The notes: generated from the letters alone by a model not told the origin. A stretch of DNA of 64,000 bases from Tepidiforma thermophila (GCF_002563855.1 NZ_PDJQ01000001.1:992001-1056000), one strand, 5' to 3'; positions 25,319 through 34,163 are shown, numbered from the stretch's first letter. A program made the numbers and translations.

Positions 25319-25941
25319 CCGAGCCCGTCCAGGTGCGCCGCGTCGTTCATCCGCACCACCGCCAGCCGCCCGTTCCGCTCCTCGACCTCGAACAGCGCGC
25401 AATGCCGGACGTCGAAGCGGAACACGTGCGTCTCCGGCATCCCCAGCACCATCGAAACGAGGCAGTTCAGCATCGTGCCGTGCCCCACAACCAGCACGGT
25501 GCCGCCCGGGTGCGCCGCGGCAATCTCCCGCAGCGCCGCGAAGGTCCGCACCCGCACCATCGTCGTCGTCTCCCCGCCGGGCGGCTGCCATGCCGGGTCC
25601 TCAGCCTCCATCTGCGCGAACCGCTGCGGGTCGCGGCGCCGCACATCCTCTTCCCGCTCCAGCTCCCACGCACCGTAGTGCCGCTCGCGCAGCTCCGCCC
25701 GCGGCACCGGCGCAATGCCGCGTTCGCCCAGCGCCAGCCTCGCCGTCGCAATCGCCCGCCCAAGGTCCGAAGTGTAACAGGCATCGATCCGCGTCCCGGC
25801 CAGCCGCCGCCCCAGCGCCCGCGCCTGCTCCCGGCCCAGCGGCGTCAGCTCCGTCTCGCTGTGCCCGCAGAACCGCCCCTCAACGTTCGCCACCGTCTGC
25901 CCGTGCCGCGTCAGCAGCAGCCGCGTCACCCGTCGTTCCAC
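25315..25941 (-). CDS. Histidine phosphatase (phosphoglycerate mutase-like)
   Basis: About 208 residues. TRHGQTVANVEGRFCG gives the phosphohistidine; ELRERHYGAWE has the acid/base Glu; VVGHGTMLNCLV carries the second catalytic His. The family hydrolyses or moves phosphate on small metabolites (for example CobC, GpmB). GTG 25941 is preferred because TATGCT sits 7 nt upstream, overlapping an in-frame ATG at 25953 used in the longer reading. Coupled to the rhomboid gene; upstream lies the second minisatellite. Confidence 0.87.
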   Translation of the reverse strand: MERRVTRLLLTRHGQTVANVEGRFCGHSETELTPLGREQARALGRRLAGTRIDACYTSDLGRAIATARLALGERGIAPVPRAELRERHYGAWELEREEDVRRRDPQRFAQMEAEDPAWQPPGGETTTMVRVRTFAALREIAAAHPGGTVLVVGHGTMLNCLVSMVLGMPETHVFRFDVRHCALFEVEERNGRLAVVRMNDAAHLDGLG

Positions 25942-25948
25942 GCGCGCC

Positions 25949-25954
25949 AGCATA
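25949..25954 (-). promoter_or_regulatory. Leaderless-type -10 box (TATGCT) for the histidine phosphatase
   Basis: TATGCT on the minus strand ends 7 nt before GTG 25941 and overlaps the alternative ATG 25953. Confidence 0.5.
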
Positions 25955-25996
25955 GCCGCTCATCGACCCCCGCGGAATCTCCCGGGCACCCCCGCT

Positions 25997-26380
25997 CCCC
26001 GCTCCCTCCTCCCTCCTCCCTCCTCCCTCGGGGCGGGGCGTGGTGGCGGGGCAGGGCTCCCTCCTCCCTCGGGGAGGTGGCGGTGGTGGTGGCAGGGCTC
26101 CCTCCTCCCTCCTCCCTCCTCCCTCCTCCCTCGGGGCGGGGTGTGCTGGCGGGGCAGGGCTCCCTCCTCCCTCCTCCCTCCTCCCTCCTCCCTCGGGGCG
26201 GGGCGTGCTGGCGGGGCAGGGCTCCCTCCTCCCTCCTCCCCCGGGGCGGGGCGTGCTGGCGGGGCAGGGCTCCCTCCTCCCTCCTCCCCCGGGGCGGGGC
26301 GTGCTGGCGGGGCAGGGCTCCCTCCTCCCTCGGGGAGGTGGCGGTGGTGGTGGCAGGGCTCCCTCCTCCCTCCTCCCTTC
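25997..26380. repeat. GC-rich minisatellite, about 7 units of 41-62 bp
   Basis: Same family as the array at 21.7 kb. Units pair (CCCTCCT)n with GGGGCGGGGCGTGCTGGC or GGGGAGGTGGCGGTGGTGG. It separates the divergent phosphatase and XdhC genes and ends next to the xdhC -10 box. No gene is seen inside. Confidence 0.92.
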
Positions 26381-26383
26381 CCC

Positions 26384-26389
26384 TACACT
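26384..26389 (+). promoter_or_regulatory. Leaderless-type -10 box (TACACT) for the XdhC gene
   Basis: TACACT ends 6 nt before ATG 26396, directly after the minisatellite. Confidence 0.6.
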
Positions 26390-26395
26390 CTCGCT

Positions 26396-27208
26396 ATGCT
26401 CGAACTGACACAACGGCTCATCGACGCCGCCGAAGGAGGCGCCCCCGTCCTCCTCGCCGTGCTCGTCGACCCCGGCCCCCTCCAGCTCCCACCCGGCGCA
26501 CGCCTCCTCGTCGAGCCCGACGGCCGCACCCTCGGCACCCTCGGCGACCCCGCCCTCGATGCCGCCGTCGCCCGCGCCGCCCCCGGCCTCTTCTCCCGCC
26601 ACGGCGCCCGCACCCTCTACGCCGCCGGCGAAACCCTCGCTGAGCGCCACACCGAAGGCGCCCCCGCCATCTACGTCGAAGTCGTCGAAGCCCGGCCCAC
26701 CTTCCTCGTCGTCGGCGCCGGCCACATCGGCCGCGCCCTCGCCCGCCTCGCGAACTTCCTCGGCTACCGCGTTGCCGTCATCGACGACCGTCCCGATTTC
26801 GCCGACCCCGCCCTCATCCCCGAGGCCGACGAGGTCATCTGCGACGATTTCGAGGCCGCCCTCGAACGCTTCCCCATCGGCCCCTCGACCACCATCGTCC
26901 TCGTCACCCGTGGCCACAAACAGGACGAACTCTCCCTGCGCAAATGCCTCGGCCGCGGCGCCGCCTACCTCGGCATGATCGGCTCCCGCAGGCGCACCAC
27001 CGCCGTCCTCGACCACCTCCGCGCCGAAGGCTTCCCCGAGACCGAACTCGACCGCGTCCGCACCCCCATCGGGCTCGATATCGGCGCCGAAACGCCCGAA
27101 GAGATCGCCGTCAGCATCGTCGCCGAGGTCATCCTCCTCCGCCGGGGCGGAACCGGCGCCCCGATGTACTACCGCGCCCGGCGGAGCGCTACTCCAGCGC
27201 GCTCCTGA
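26396..27208 (+). CDS. XdhC/CoxI family protein
   Basis: 270 residues: a short N-terminal XdhC_CoxI part (GARLLVEPDGRTLGTLGDP) and a C-terminal Rossmann domain FLVVGAGHIGRALARLANFL with YLGMIGSRRRTTAVLDHLRA, the XdhC_C hallmark. XdhC inserts sulfurated molybdenum cofactor into xanthine-dehydrogenase-type enzymes. No molybdenum enzyme is encoded nearby, so its client is elsewhere. The start is fixed by the -10 box 6 nt upstream. Its 3' end overlaps the convergent murT by 20 bp. Confidence 0.88.
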   Translation: MLELTQRLIDAAEGGAPVLLAVLVDPGPLQLPPGARLLVEPDGRTLGTLGDPALDAAVARAAPGLFSRHGARTLYAAGETLAERHTEGAPAIYVEVVEARPTFLVVGAGHIGRALARLANFLGYRVAVIDDRPDFADPALIPEADEVICDDFEAALERFPIGPSTTIVLVTRGHKQDELSLRKCLGRGAAYLGMIGSRRRTTAVLDHLRAEGFPETELDRVRTPIGLDIGAETPEEIAVSIVAEVILLRRGGTGAPMYYRARRSATPARS

Positions 27209-28568
27209 CGGCCCCTCTGCGCACCAGCTCCGCCCGCAGGTCGAGCATCGCCGTGTACGTCGGGATGACGAACACCCGCTCCCCCGGCGACGTCCCCGCA
27301 AGGATCGCATCGAGCAGCGCCCCCGGCCCCCGCACCACCGCCAGCGGCGCCGGCCAGCCGGCGTAATCGAACCGCAGCGCGAGGTCCTCCGCCCGGTCGC
27401 CGCCGGCCCAGCACCGCGCGACCCGCCCCGCCAGCAGCTCGTAGTCGACGTCCCAAATCCAGCTCACATCCTGCCCATCCGCGAAACGGTCGTTCAACAG
27501 CACCGCCACTGCCAGGTCCGGCCCGCCGGCCTGCTCGAGCAGCAGCAGCACCTGGTTGGCACCCGCCGGGTTCTTCGTCAGCAGCAGCCAGAGTTCGCGC
27601 CCCTCCAGCGCCACCACCTCCTGCCGGCCGAACGCCGCCCGCGCATCGCCCAGCCCGGCCCGGATCGCCGCCGCAGGCAGCCCGAGCGCACGCCCGGCCG
27701 CAATCGCCGCCAGCGCGTTGTACACGTTGTACAGCCCGGCGAGGCGCATCGCCGCGATGCCCAGCCCGGGCACCTCCCAGCGCGTTCGGTCGAGCCCGAG
27801 CTCCACCCTCCGCCCCTCCGTCTCCGGCGCCGGTCGGGCCCGGCCGCACTGCGTGCACCGCCACCAGCCCACATGCGCAAAGTACCGCCGCTCATAGGTG
27901 AAATCGCCGCCGCAGCCGCACCACCGCGCATCCGTCGCCCCGGCAGCCTCGCGGTGCAGCTCGGGCGCATCCAGCCCGAACCAGTGGACCCGTCCCGGCC
28001 AGCCCTCGGCCAGCCCCGCCACCGATGGGTCGTCCGTGTTCAGCACCAGCGTCGTGCCCGGCCCTGCCGCGGCCAGCCCTTCGCGCAGTATGCCAGCCAC
28101 CGTATCCACCTCGCCGTACCGGTCGAGCTGGTCGCGGAACAGGTTCGTCACAACCATGACCGTCGGGTCGAGCGCCCGGACCGCCGCCGGGAAGGTCGCC
28201 TCATCGGTCTCGAACACCCCGGTCAGCTGAGCCGCGCCCGGGATCTTGCCCCGCCAGTCCGCCCGCGCGGCCAGCGTGCTCGCGAACCCGCGGACCAGGT
28301 TGCTCCCCTCGCGGTTGTGCACGTACCCCCGGCCCGCCGCCTCCAGCATCGCCGCCAGCAGCCGCGCCGTCGTCGTCTTCCCGTTTGTGCCCGTCACCAG
28401 CACCCGGCCGCCGCCGAGCTGCCGCCCCAGCTGCGCCACCACCCCGGGGTCGATCCGCGTGGCGACGAGCCCCGGGAGCGCCGTCCCGCTTCCCCGCCGC
28501 AGGGCCCGCGTCGCCGCCCCGGTCAGCTTCGCGGCCGCGACGGCCCCCATCGTCCGAACCGGTGCCAT
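27189..28568 (-). CDS. murT: MurT-like Mur ligase (lipid II isoglutaminyl synthase subunit)
   Basis: 459 residues. N-terminal ATP motif VTGTNGKTTTARLL, central Mur ligase domain, and a four-Cys zinc ribbon (CGCG ... CTQC) characteristic of MurT; the C-terminal part has the DUF1727 region. MurT with the glutaminase GatD amidates the D-Glu of lipid II. GatD usually lies next to murT, but here the neighbours are an M50 protease and XdhC, so GatD must be elsewhere or absent. ATG 28568 chosen; no strong ribosome site. Converges with xdhC. Confidence 0.85.
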   Translation of the reverse strand: MAPVRTMGAVAAAKLTGAATRALRRGSGTALPGLVATRIDPGVVAQLGRQLGGGRVLVTGTNGKTTTARLLAAMLEAAGRGYVHNREGSNLVRGFASTLAARADWRGKIPGAAQLTGVFETDEATFPAAVRALDPTVMVVTNLFRDQLDRYGEVDTVAGILREGLAAAGPGTTLVLNTDDPSVAGLAEGWPGRVHWFGLDAPELHREAAGATDARWCGCGGDFTYERRYFAHVGWWRCTQCGRARPAPETEGRRVELGLDRTRWEVPGLGIAAMRLAGLYNVYNALAAIAAGRALGLPAAAIRAGLGDARAAFGRQEVVALEGRELWLLLTKNPAGANQVLLLLEQAGGPDLAVAVLLNDRFADGQDVSWIWDVDYELLAGRVARCWAGGDRAEDLALRFDYAGWPAPLAVVRGPGALLDAILAGTSPGERVFVIPTYTAMLDLRAELVRRGAVRSALE

Positions 28569-28608
28569 GCCCCCATCTTGCGGCCGTGCCGCCCGGTGCG
28601 AAAGCGCC

Positions 28609-29760
28609 CTACGCCCGCGCCGTGCCGAGCAGCCCCGCCTGCCGCAGCAGCCCCACAATCCGGTCCCGCGCAACGATGCCGATCACCCGCCCGTTCTCCA
28701 CCACCGGCATGTGGAGCAGCTCCTCCATCTCCATCTCCAGCAGCACATCCGAGACCAGCCGGTCCCGCGCCGTCGCCCGCAGCGCATCCTTCGGGACCAT
28801 CACCGCTCCCGCCGGCGTGCTGTCCCACAGCGGCTCCGGCACCCCCTGCAGCTCATACCCAGAAAGCACCCCCGCCAGCCGGTCACCGTCGCTCACCAGG
28901 TACACCGCCCGCGGGTTGAGCTCAAGCACCCCGCGCGCCAGCGGCCCCACCGGCTGCCGCGCATCCACCACCGGCGCATCGGCCACCATCACGTCCTCGG
29001 CCCGGTAGCGCGCCAGCTCGCGGACGAACCGGTTTTGCAGCAGCGACTGCCGCGCCGCGTTCTCGAGGAACAGACCGATCAGCACCAGCCACGCTCCGCC
29101 TGCCAGCGAATCCGCCACGACCACATCGCGCCCGAGCACCGCCAGCACCCCCAGCCCGGCCATCGTCCACGCGAAGCCGCGCCCCGTCCAGGCCGCGATG
29201 CCGGTCGCAAGCGCGTGGTTCCGCGTCACCAGCCAGAGCGCCGCCCGGAACACCCGCCCGCCGTCCATCGGGAAGGCTGGCAGCAGGTTGAACAGCCCCA
29301 GCGCCGCGTTCATGATCGCCAGCCACACGAGCACGTAATCGACTGCGCGGTCCGCCCGCGCCCCCAGCAGCCACCAGCACCCCGCAAACGCCGCCCCCAG
29401 CGCCAGGCTCATCAGCGGCCCCGCGAGCGCCATCAGCAGCTCCTGCAGCGGCCGCGCCGCCTCCCGCGTGATCTGGGCCACGCCTCCGAACACGAACAGC
29501 GTGATGCTCTTCACCGGGATGCGGAACCACCGCGCCACCACGCTGTGGGCCAGCTCGTGCAGCACGATCGACGCAAAGAACGCCGCCACGCTCGCCCCGG
29601 CCATCAAGAGATGCGTCCAGCGCGACGCCCCTTCGAACGCCGCCGGGTAGAACTGCGTCGCCAGGAACCAGGTCGTCAGCCCCGCAAGCAGAAACCAGCT
29701 CGGGTTCAAGAGCAGCGGAATGCCGAACAGCGCCCCCAGCCGGATCGAGCGCAACCGCAT
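28609..29760 (-). CDS. M50 (site-2-type) membrane protease with CBS domains
   Basis: 383 residues. Zinc motif HELAH at 68-72 and the distal Asp in LLPAFPMDGGR near 168, within a multi-helix membrane region (1-230). Two CBS domains fill the C-terminus (AEDVMVADAPVVDARQPVG; HMPVVENGRVIGIVARD). This matches the Rip3/SpoIVFB-CBS class, which cuts membrane proteins in response to ligand or energy state. The substrate is unknown. No clear Shine-Dalgarno. Lies upstream of murT with a 40-bp gap, perhaps co-transcribed. Confidence 0.92.
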   Translation of the reverse strand: MRLRSIRLGALFGIPLLLNPSWFLLAGLTTWFLATQFYPAAFEGASRWTHLLMAGASVAAFFASIVLHELAHSVVARWFRIPVKSITLFVFGGVAQITREAARPLQELLMALAGPLMSLALGAAFAGCWWLLGARADRAVDYVLVWLAIMNAALGLFNLLPAFPMDGGRVFRAALWLVTRNHALATGIAAWTGRGFAWTMAGLGVLAVLGRDVVVADSLAGGAWLVLIGLFLENAARQSLLQNRFVRELARYRAEDVMVADAPVVDARQPVGPLARGVLELNPRAVYLVSDGDRLAGVLSGYELQGVPEPLWDSTPAGAVMVPKDALRATARDRLVSDVLLEMEMEELLHMPVVENGRVIGIVARDRIVGLLRQAGLLGTARA

Positions 29761-29803
29761 GTACCTACCCTACGCCGTTTCCGGTCATGCCGCGGTCAGC
29801 GGC

Positions 29804-30025
29804 TCAGCCCTGGCTGCGCGACGGCGGCGGGGGCGGCCCCTGCTCGTCGTCCCCCTCCACGACCGCCTCCCAGCACAGGTAGAAGTAGAACAGGCCCATC
29901 AGGATCGGGATGAGGAACGCCGGGTGCCGGCTCTCCACCAGCCCCCAGATCCCCCCGAGCGTCATGAACATCAGCGCAAAGACGTAGACGAGGAATGCTC
30001 CCCAGCTGAAACCAAGCGGCAACAT
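29804..30025 (-). CDS. Small two-helix membrane protein
   Basis: 73 residues: two hydrophobic segments (LVYVFALMFMTLGGIWGLV; FLIPILMGLFYFYLCWEAVV) and a Pro-rich C-terminal tail. GGAGG lies 8 nt before the ATG. Function not recognised. It precedes the M50 protease on the same strand by 43 bp and may share its transcript. Confidence 0.75.
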   Translation of the reverse strand: MLPLGFSWGAFLVYVFALMFMTLGGIWGLVESRHPAFLIPILMGLFYFYLCWEAVVEGDDEQGPPPPPSRSQG

Positions 30026-30258
30026 GACAGACGCCTCCGCCCGGCATCCTACCAGCCCGTATCGGCAGCTGCCCCCCGGGGAACAGCAAGAATTTTGTTA
30101 GAAATAGTCTCCCGCCTGGCGCCCCGCGGGTTTTACGAACGTTTTACAGCCTGCTGGCAACTCTCTGCACCTGGCACGCGTTTTCTCCGGTGCGTGTACC
30201 TTCCCGTGTTGCTACGGTACAGGCTGGAGAGCGCCCTCCCGGCGCCGCTGGAGGTTCT

Positions 30259-30702
30259 ATGAGCTGGATGCAGAAAAAAGCCCTCGCCGTCGTCGCCATC
30301 GGCGCCGGCGTTGCCACCATCCTCGGGGCAGGCCTCGGTATCGCCCTCGCGAAGCACACCAGCACCGTCGGCGGTGTCTGCGCCAACGGCAGCCCCGGCT
30401 GCAACATCCATTACGTCGGCACCATCAAGCCGCAGCCCGTCAGCCCCGCCACCTTCACCCGGTGCCTGCCCGTCGGCGACTGGATCGGCATCTACATCTG
30501 GGACGGCCCCAACCAGAAGTGGCTCCACTACTTCAACACCAACCCCGGCAATCCCGGCAACTACCCCTCCTACCTCAACAACACCTCCGTCGGCGGCATC
30601 TCCACCATCCCCGGCTTCTCCGGCGTCGTCCTCGTGATGCGCCCCGGCGCACCAACCCAGCAGGTCACACTCCTCGACGCGTCCGGCGAGACCTGCAACT
30701 AG
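30259..30702 (+). CDS. Secreted protein of unknown function
   Basis: 147 residues with a signal anchor (about 5-30, ALAVVAIGAGVATILGAGL). The mature part is Gly/Asn/Trp-rich (GDWIGIYIWDGPNQKWLHYF) with four Cys that could form two disulfides. GGAGG lies 5 nt before ATG 30259. No family recognised. The 230-bp gap upstream includes AT-rich stretches (TTTTGTTAGAAATAG) and probably its promoter. A GC hairpin follows the gene. Confidence 0.75.
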   Translation: MSWMQKKALAVVAIGAGVATILGAGLGIALAKHTSTVGGVCANGSPGCNIHYVGTIKPQPVSPATFTRCLPVGDWIGIYIWDGPNQKWLHYFNTNPGNPGNYPSYLNNTSVGGISTIPGFSGVVLVMRPGAPTQQVTLLDASGETCN

Positions 30703-30734
30703 CCCTCCCAGCGTCCTTCATCCATTCATTGCCG

Positions 30735-30758
30735 GGGCCCCCGCACCAGCGGGGGCCC
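30735..30758 (+). terminator. GC hairpin terminator after the secreted-protein gene
   Basis: Stem GGGCCCCCGC/GCGGGGGCCC with a 4-nt loop, 32 bp past the stop codon; followed by a weakly T-rich tract. Confidence 0.65.
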
Positions 30759-30795
30759 GTTCCGTCTCCCGGCAGCCAGTAGCCGCGCTGCCCCG

Positions 30796-30801
30796 TACCA
30801 T
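30796..30801 (+). promoter_or_regulatory. Leaderless-type -10 box (TACCAT) for the EamA transporter
   Basis: TACCAT ends 8 nt before ATG 30810. Confidence 0.45.
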
Positions 30802-30809
30802 GCCCGCCG

Positions 30810-31748
30810 ATGGGTGAACTCGCCGCCCTCCTCGCCGCCCTCACCTGGTCCGCCACCAGCGTCGCCCTGACCTCCCTCTCCGCCCGCACCTCGCCCGTCG
30901 TCCTCTCCGGCCTCCGTCTCGGCTTCGGCGCCCTCGTCATGCCGATCGTCCTCTGGGCCAGCGGTGAATCCTCCACCATCGCCGATGCCCCGCTTTCGAC
31001 GATCGCCCAGGTCGTGGCCTCCGGCGCCCTCGGCTACGGCCTCGGCGATACCCTCTACATCCTCGCCCTCAACCGCCTCGGCATGCAGCGCACCTTCCCC
31101 GTCTCCATGGCGCTCTACATTGGGCTCACCGTCGTCTTCGGCGTGCTCCTCCTCAATGAACCGTTCTCCTGGGGCCTGCCCGCCGGCGCGCTGCTCATCG
31201 GTGTCGGCATCTGGCTCATCGTCATCCCGGCGGCTGCGGACGCACCGCCCCCGCCGCCGGCGCTGGCGCAGCCCGAACCGGCGCCCGTCCTGGTCCAGCC
31301 CGCACCCCTCTACGCCGCGCCCGGCCCCGCCGGCTACGCCCTCCTCGGCGGCGTCGGCATCACCTGGGCAGCCGCAACCCTCTGGCTTGCCGCCGCCAGC
31401 GGCGACCTCGGCGCCATCGCCGCCGGCACCATCCGCACCCCGGCCGGCGCCGTCGCCCTCCTCGGCTTCGCCCTCGCCTTCCAGCGGCCCGCCCTGGCGG
31501 CACCGCTCCGCAACCCCCGCCACGTCGGCGCCATCGCCCTCGCCGGGCTGGTCGGCACCACCATCGGCAGCCTGCTCTACGTCTACGCTGTCGTCACGGC
31601 CGGGGCGGCCCGCACCGCTATCCTCTCCTCGACCTCCCCCCTCCTCGCCCTGCCGCTTTCCGTCGCCTTCCTCGGCGAGCGCCTCACCCGCCGCATCCTT
31701 GCTGGAACCTTGCTCTGCGTCGCTGGTATCGTCCTCGTCGTCCTGTGA
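30810..31748 (+). CDS. EamA/DMT-superfamily transporter
   Basis: 312 residues with about ten hydrophobic helices in two EamA halves, separated by a Pro/Ala-rich cytoplasmic loop (about 145-180). GALGYGLGDTLYILALNRLG and ILSSTSPLLALPLSVAFLGERL are typical EamA signatures. Such proteins export or import small metabolites; the substrate is unknown. The stop overlaps the GTG of the DUF192 gene, so both are likely co-translated. Confidence 0.87.
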   Translation: MGELAALLAALTWSATSVALTSLSARTSPVVLSGLRLGFGALVMPIVLWASGESSTIADAPLSTIAQVVASGALGYGLGDTLYILALNRLGMQRTFPVSMALYIGLTVVFGVLLLNEPFSWGLPAGALLIGVGIWLIVIPAAADAPPPPPALAQPEPAPVLVQPAPLYAAPGPAGYALLGGVGITWAAATLWLAAASGDLGAIAAGTIRTPAGAVALLGFALAFQRPALAAPLRNPRHVGAIALAGLVGTTIGSLLYVYAVVTAGAARTAILSSTSPLLALPLSVAFLGERLTRRILAGTLLCVAGIVLVVL

Positions 31749-32257
31749 ACCCGCCGCCTGCCCCCGGAGCCGAACGCCTGCGAAGCATCGCCCTTCCGTT
31801 CGTCTTCGTGCTCTTCATCGTTGCCTGCGCCCGTGACGCCGAAGGCCCCCCGCGCCCCGTCGTCACCGTCGAACAGGGCGACGCCCGCGCCTCGGTGACC
31901 GTCGAACTCGCCGTCACCCCCCAGCAGCGCGCGCAGGGGCTGATGTACCGCCGCGCCCTCGACCCCGATGCCGGCATGCTCTTCATCTTCCCCGCCGACA
32001 GCCGGACCGGCTTCTGGATGCGCAACACCTACATCCCGCTTGACATCGCCTACATCAGCGCCGACCTGGTCGTCATCGACATCCGCCAGGGCACGCCCCT
32101 CGACGACACCATCCTCACGCCCTCCGGCCCCTACCGCTACGTCCTCGAAGTCAACCGGGGCTGGTTCGCGGCCAACGGCCTCGGCGTCGGCGCGCGCGTC
32201 ACCCTCCCGCCCGGCCTCCTCCCCGCTCCCTGGCTCCCGCCCCCCTTGGTGAGGTGA
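31745..32257 (+). CDS. DUF192 family lipoprotein
   Basis: 170 residues. The N-terminal hydrophobic segment ends in a lipobox (FIVAC, Cys near 28), predicting an outer-leaflet lipoprotein. The DUF192 core shows QQRAQGLMYRRALDPDAGMLF and FWMRNTYIPLDIAYI. The role of the family is unknown. GTG start overlaps the EamA stop. The last codons and the stop lie within a minisatellite unit, so its C-terminal tail (PAPWLPPPLVR) is probably repeat-derived. Confidence 0.87.
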   Translation: MNPPPAPGAERLRSIALPFVFVLFIVACARDAEGPPRPVVTVEQGDARASVTVELAVTPQQRAQGLMYRRALDPDAGMLFIFPADSRTGFWMRNTYIPLDIAYISADLVVIDIRQGTPLDDTILTPSGPYRYVLEVNRGWFAANGLGVGARVTLPPGLLPAPWLPPPLVR

Positions 32258-32327
32258 CGGAGCCGGTGCGGGGGCTTCCCGCCCCCTTGGTGCGGTGATG
32301 GAGCCGGTGCGGGGGCTCCCTCCTCCC
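32239..32327. repeat. Two-unit GC-rich repeat between convergent genes
   Basis: Two ~42-bp units (CCCCCTTGGTGAGGTGACGG... and CCCCCTTGGTGCGGTGATGG...) end in GGGGGCT(T/C)CC, close to the 21.7-kb array in layout. The first unit provides the DUF192 stop codon; the second ends 3 bp from the GGDEF-EAL stop. Confidence 0.85.
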
Positions 32328-32329
32328 GC

Positions 32330-34006
32330 TCACCCCGCCCTCAGCAGCGGCCCCCACGCAGCCGCCGGCCGCAGCGAAGCCGCCAGCCGGCGGAACTGCC
32401 CGGAGGCGAGCGGGCCCGCAAACAGCCGTCCCTGCCCAAGCTGGCACCCGATCTCCCGCAGATACGCGAGCTGCCACTCCGTCTCGACTCCCTCCGCGAC
32501 GACCCGCATCCCCAATGCGTGCCCCATCTCCACGATCGCCCGGGTGAGCGGCCCCGATGTCGGGTCCGCGCCCAGGCGGCCCACGAACGACTGGTCGACC
32601 TTGAGCGTGTCGACCGGCAGCCGCTGCAGATAGCTCAGCGAGGAGTACCCCGTCCCGAAATCGTCCAGCGCCAGCCCGACGCCAAGCCTCCCCAGCTCGT
32701 CGAGGCTCGCCATTGCGGCGGCGGTATCGTGCAGCAGGACACTCTCGGTGAGTTCGAGCGTCAGCGCATGCGGCTCCAGCCCCGTCGACTCCAGGACCCG
32801 CTGGACGCGCCCCGGGAGGTCAGCCTGCCGGAACTCAGCGGCCGAGATATTGACGCTCACGGTCAGCGGCAGACCCGGCCGGAGCTGCTGAACACGCGCC
32901 GTTTCCCTGCAGGCTTCCTCCAGCACCCAGTTGCCAATCCGCACAATCTCGCCAGTCTCCTCAGCGACCGCGATGAACGTCGCCGGCGAAAGCACGCCCC
33001 GGTGCGGGTGATTCCACCGGAGCAGCGCCTCCATCCCCACCAGCGCGCCGGTTTCCAGGTCCACAATCGGCTGGTAGAGAAGCTGGAGCTCCTTCCGCTC
33101 CACCGCCCGTCGCAGCCCGTTGTCCAGGTCGAACCGCTCCGCCGGGTCCGCGTCCAGCTCGGCGGAATAGACAACGAATCGTGCACGCCCTTCCGACTTC
33201 GCCCGGTAGAGCGCAACGTCTGCCTTCCGCAGCAGCTCCGTCGTTGTCCGGTCCTCCGGGCCGTTCACCGCAATCCCAATGCTCGAGCTGACGAACATCT
33301 CCTGCCCGGCCACTGAGAACGGGCGCCGCAGCGCCTGCAACACCCGGCGGGCCACCCGCACCGCCTCTGATGCCGCGCCTTCGCCGCGCACCAGCACCGT
33401 GAATTCATCCCCGCCCAGGCGGGCCACCATGTGGCCCTCAGCCGCGCCGACCAGCCGCTGCGCGAACACCGAGAGCAGCTGGTCGCCCACCCCGTGGCCG
33501 AGCGTATCGTTTAGGTACTTGAACCGGTCGACGTCCATGAACAGGATTGCGACCCGGTTCGGCCGCCGCTCCTCGCTCAATGCCCGCGCAAAGGCCGCAA
33601 GGAACATCGCGCGGTTCGGCAGCTCCGTCAGCGGGTCGTGGAATGCCCGGTAGATGAGCGAGTCCGTCGACGCCTGCAGCGAGGCCAGCGACCGACGGAG
33701 GTCGGCACTTAGTTCGTCGATCTCGCGCACCGGTGAGAGCGGCGCTTCGAGGTTAAGGTCGCCCGCCTGCACCTGGAGCACTGCCGAACGGATCCTGAGC
33801 AGCGGCCGCCGAATAGCCCGGTCCGCAGCCGCGGCTGCCAGCCCCGCGCTCGCCACTGCGGCCCCGGCCTCAGCAGCGAGTTCAAGCCGCCCCGGGGCAA
33901 AGAACGCCGCATGGATGGCCGGCCCGCCGAGGGCCGCCGCTCCAAAGAGGCTGGCCCACAGCCAGCCGAGTGGCACCCGCCAGCCGCCTCCCGATCGAAA
34001 CCGCAT
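32330..34006 (-). CDS. Membrane GGDEF-EAL protein (c-di-GMP synthesis/breakdown)
   Basis: 558 residues. Two hydrophobic segments at 11-60 and a HAMP-like stretch precede a GGDEF domain (RLGGDEFTVLVRG near 200, intact active site) and an EAL domain (MEALLRWNHP near 328; DDFGTGYSSLSYL; VDTLKVDQSFV; EGVET all present). Both activities could work; many such fusions keep one. It could feed the c-di-GMP receptor (PilZ protein) of the flagellar locus. Ribosome site GGGAG lies near ATG 34006. No extracytoplasmic sensor domain of size. Confidence 0.95.
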   Translation of the reverse strand: MRFRSGGGWRVPLGWLWASLFGAAALGGPAIHAAFFAPGRLELAAEAGAAVASAGLAAAAADRAIRRPLLRIRSAVLQVQAGDLNLEAPLSPVREIDELSADLRRSLASLQASTDSLIYRAFHDPLTELPNRAMFLAAFARALSEERRPNRVAILFMDVDRFKYLNDTLGHGVGDQLLSVFAQRLVGAAEGHMVARLGGDEFTVLVRGEGAASEAVRVARRVLQALRRPFSVAGQEMFVSSSIGIAVNGPEDRTTTELLRKADVALYRAKSEGRARFVVYSAELDADPAERFDLDNGLRRAVERKELQLLYQPIVDLETGALVGMEALLRWNHPHRGVLSPATFIAVAEETGEIVRIGNWVLEEACRETARVQQLRPGLPLTVSVNISAAEFRQADLPGRVQRVLESTGLEPHALTLELTESVLLHDTAAAMASLDELGRLGVGLALDDFGTGYSSLSYLQRLPVDTLKVDQSFVGRLGADPTSGPLTRAIVEMGHALGMRVVAEGVETEWQLAYLREIGCQLGQGRLFAGPLASGQFRRLAASLRPAAAWGPLLRAG

Positions 34007-34163
34007 TTACCGGCTCCCCGCTCCCCGCCCGGGGAACCGGCGGCGGATGATTGGTGAATAGTGCATGACATCCGTGCATTCGGCAGCCCGCTTGCCCCTC
34101 TGAAGCCCGCCTCGAACCCGGTTCGTTCACTGCAACTGATCGAACCCTTGACGATCCAACGAA

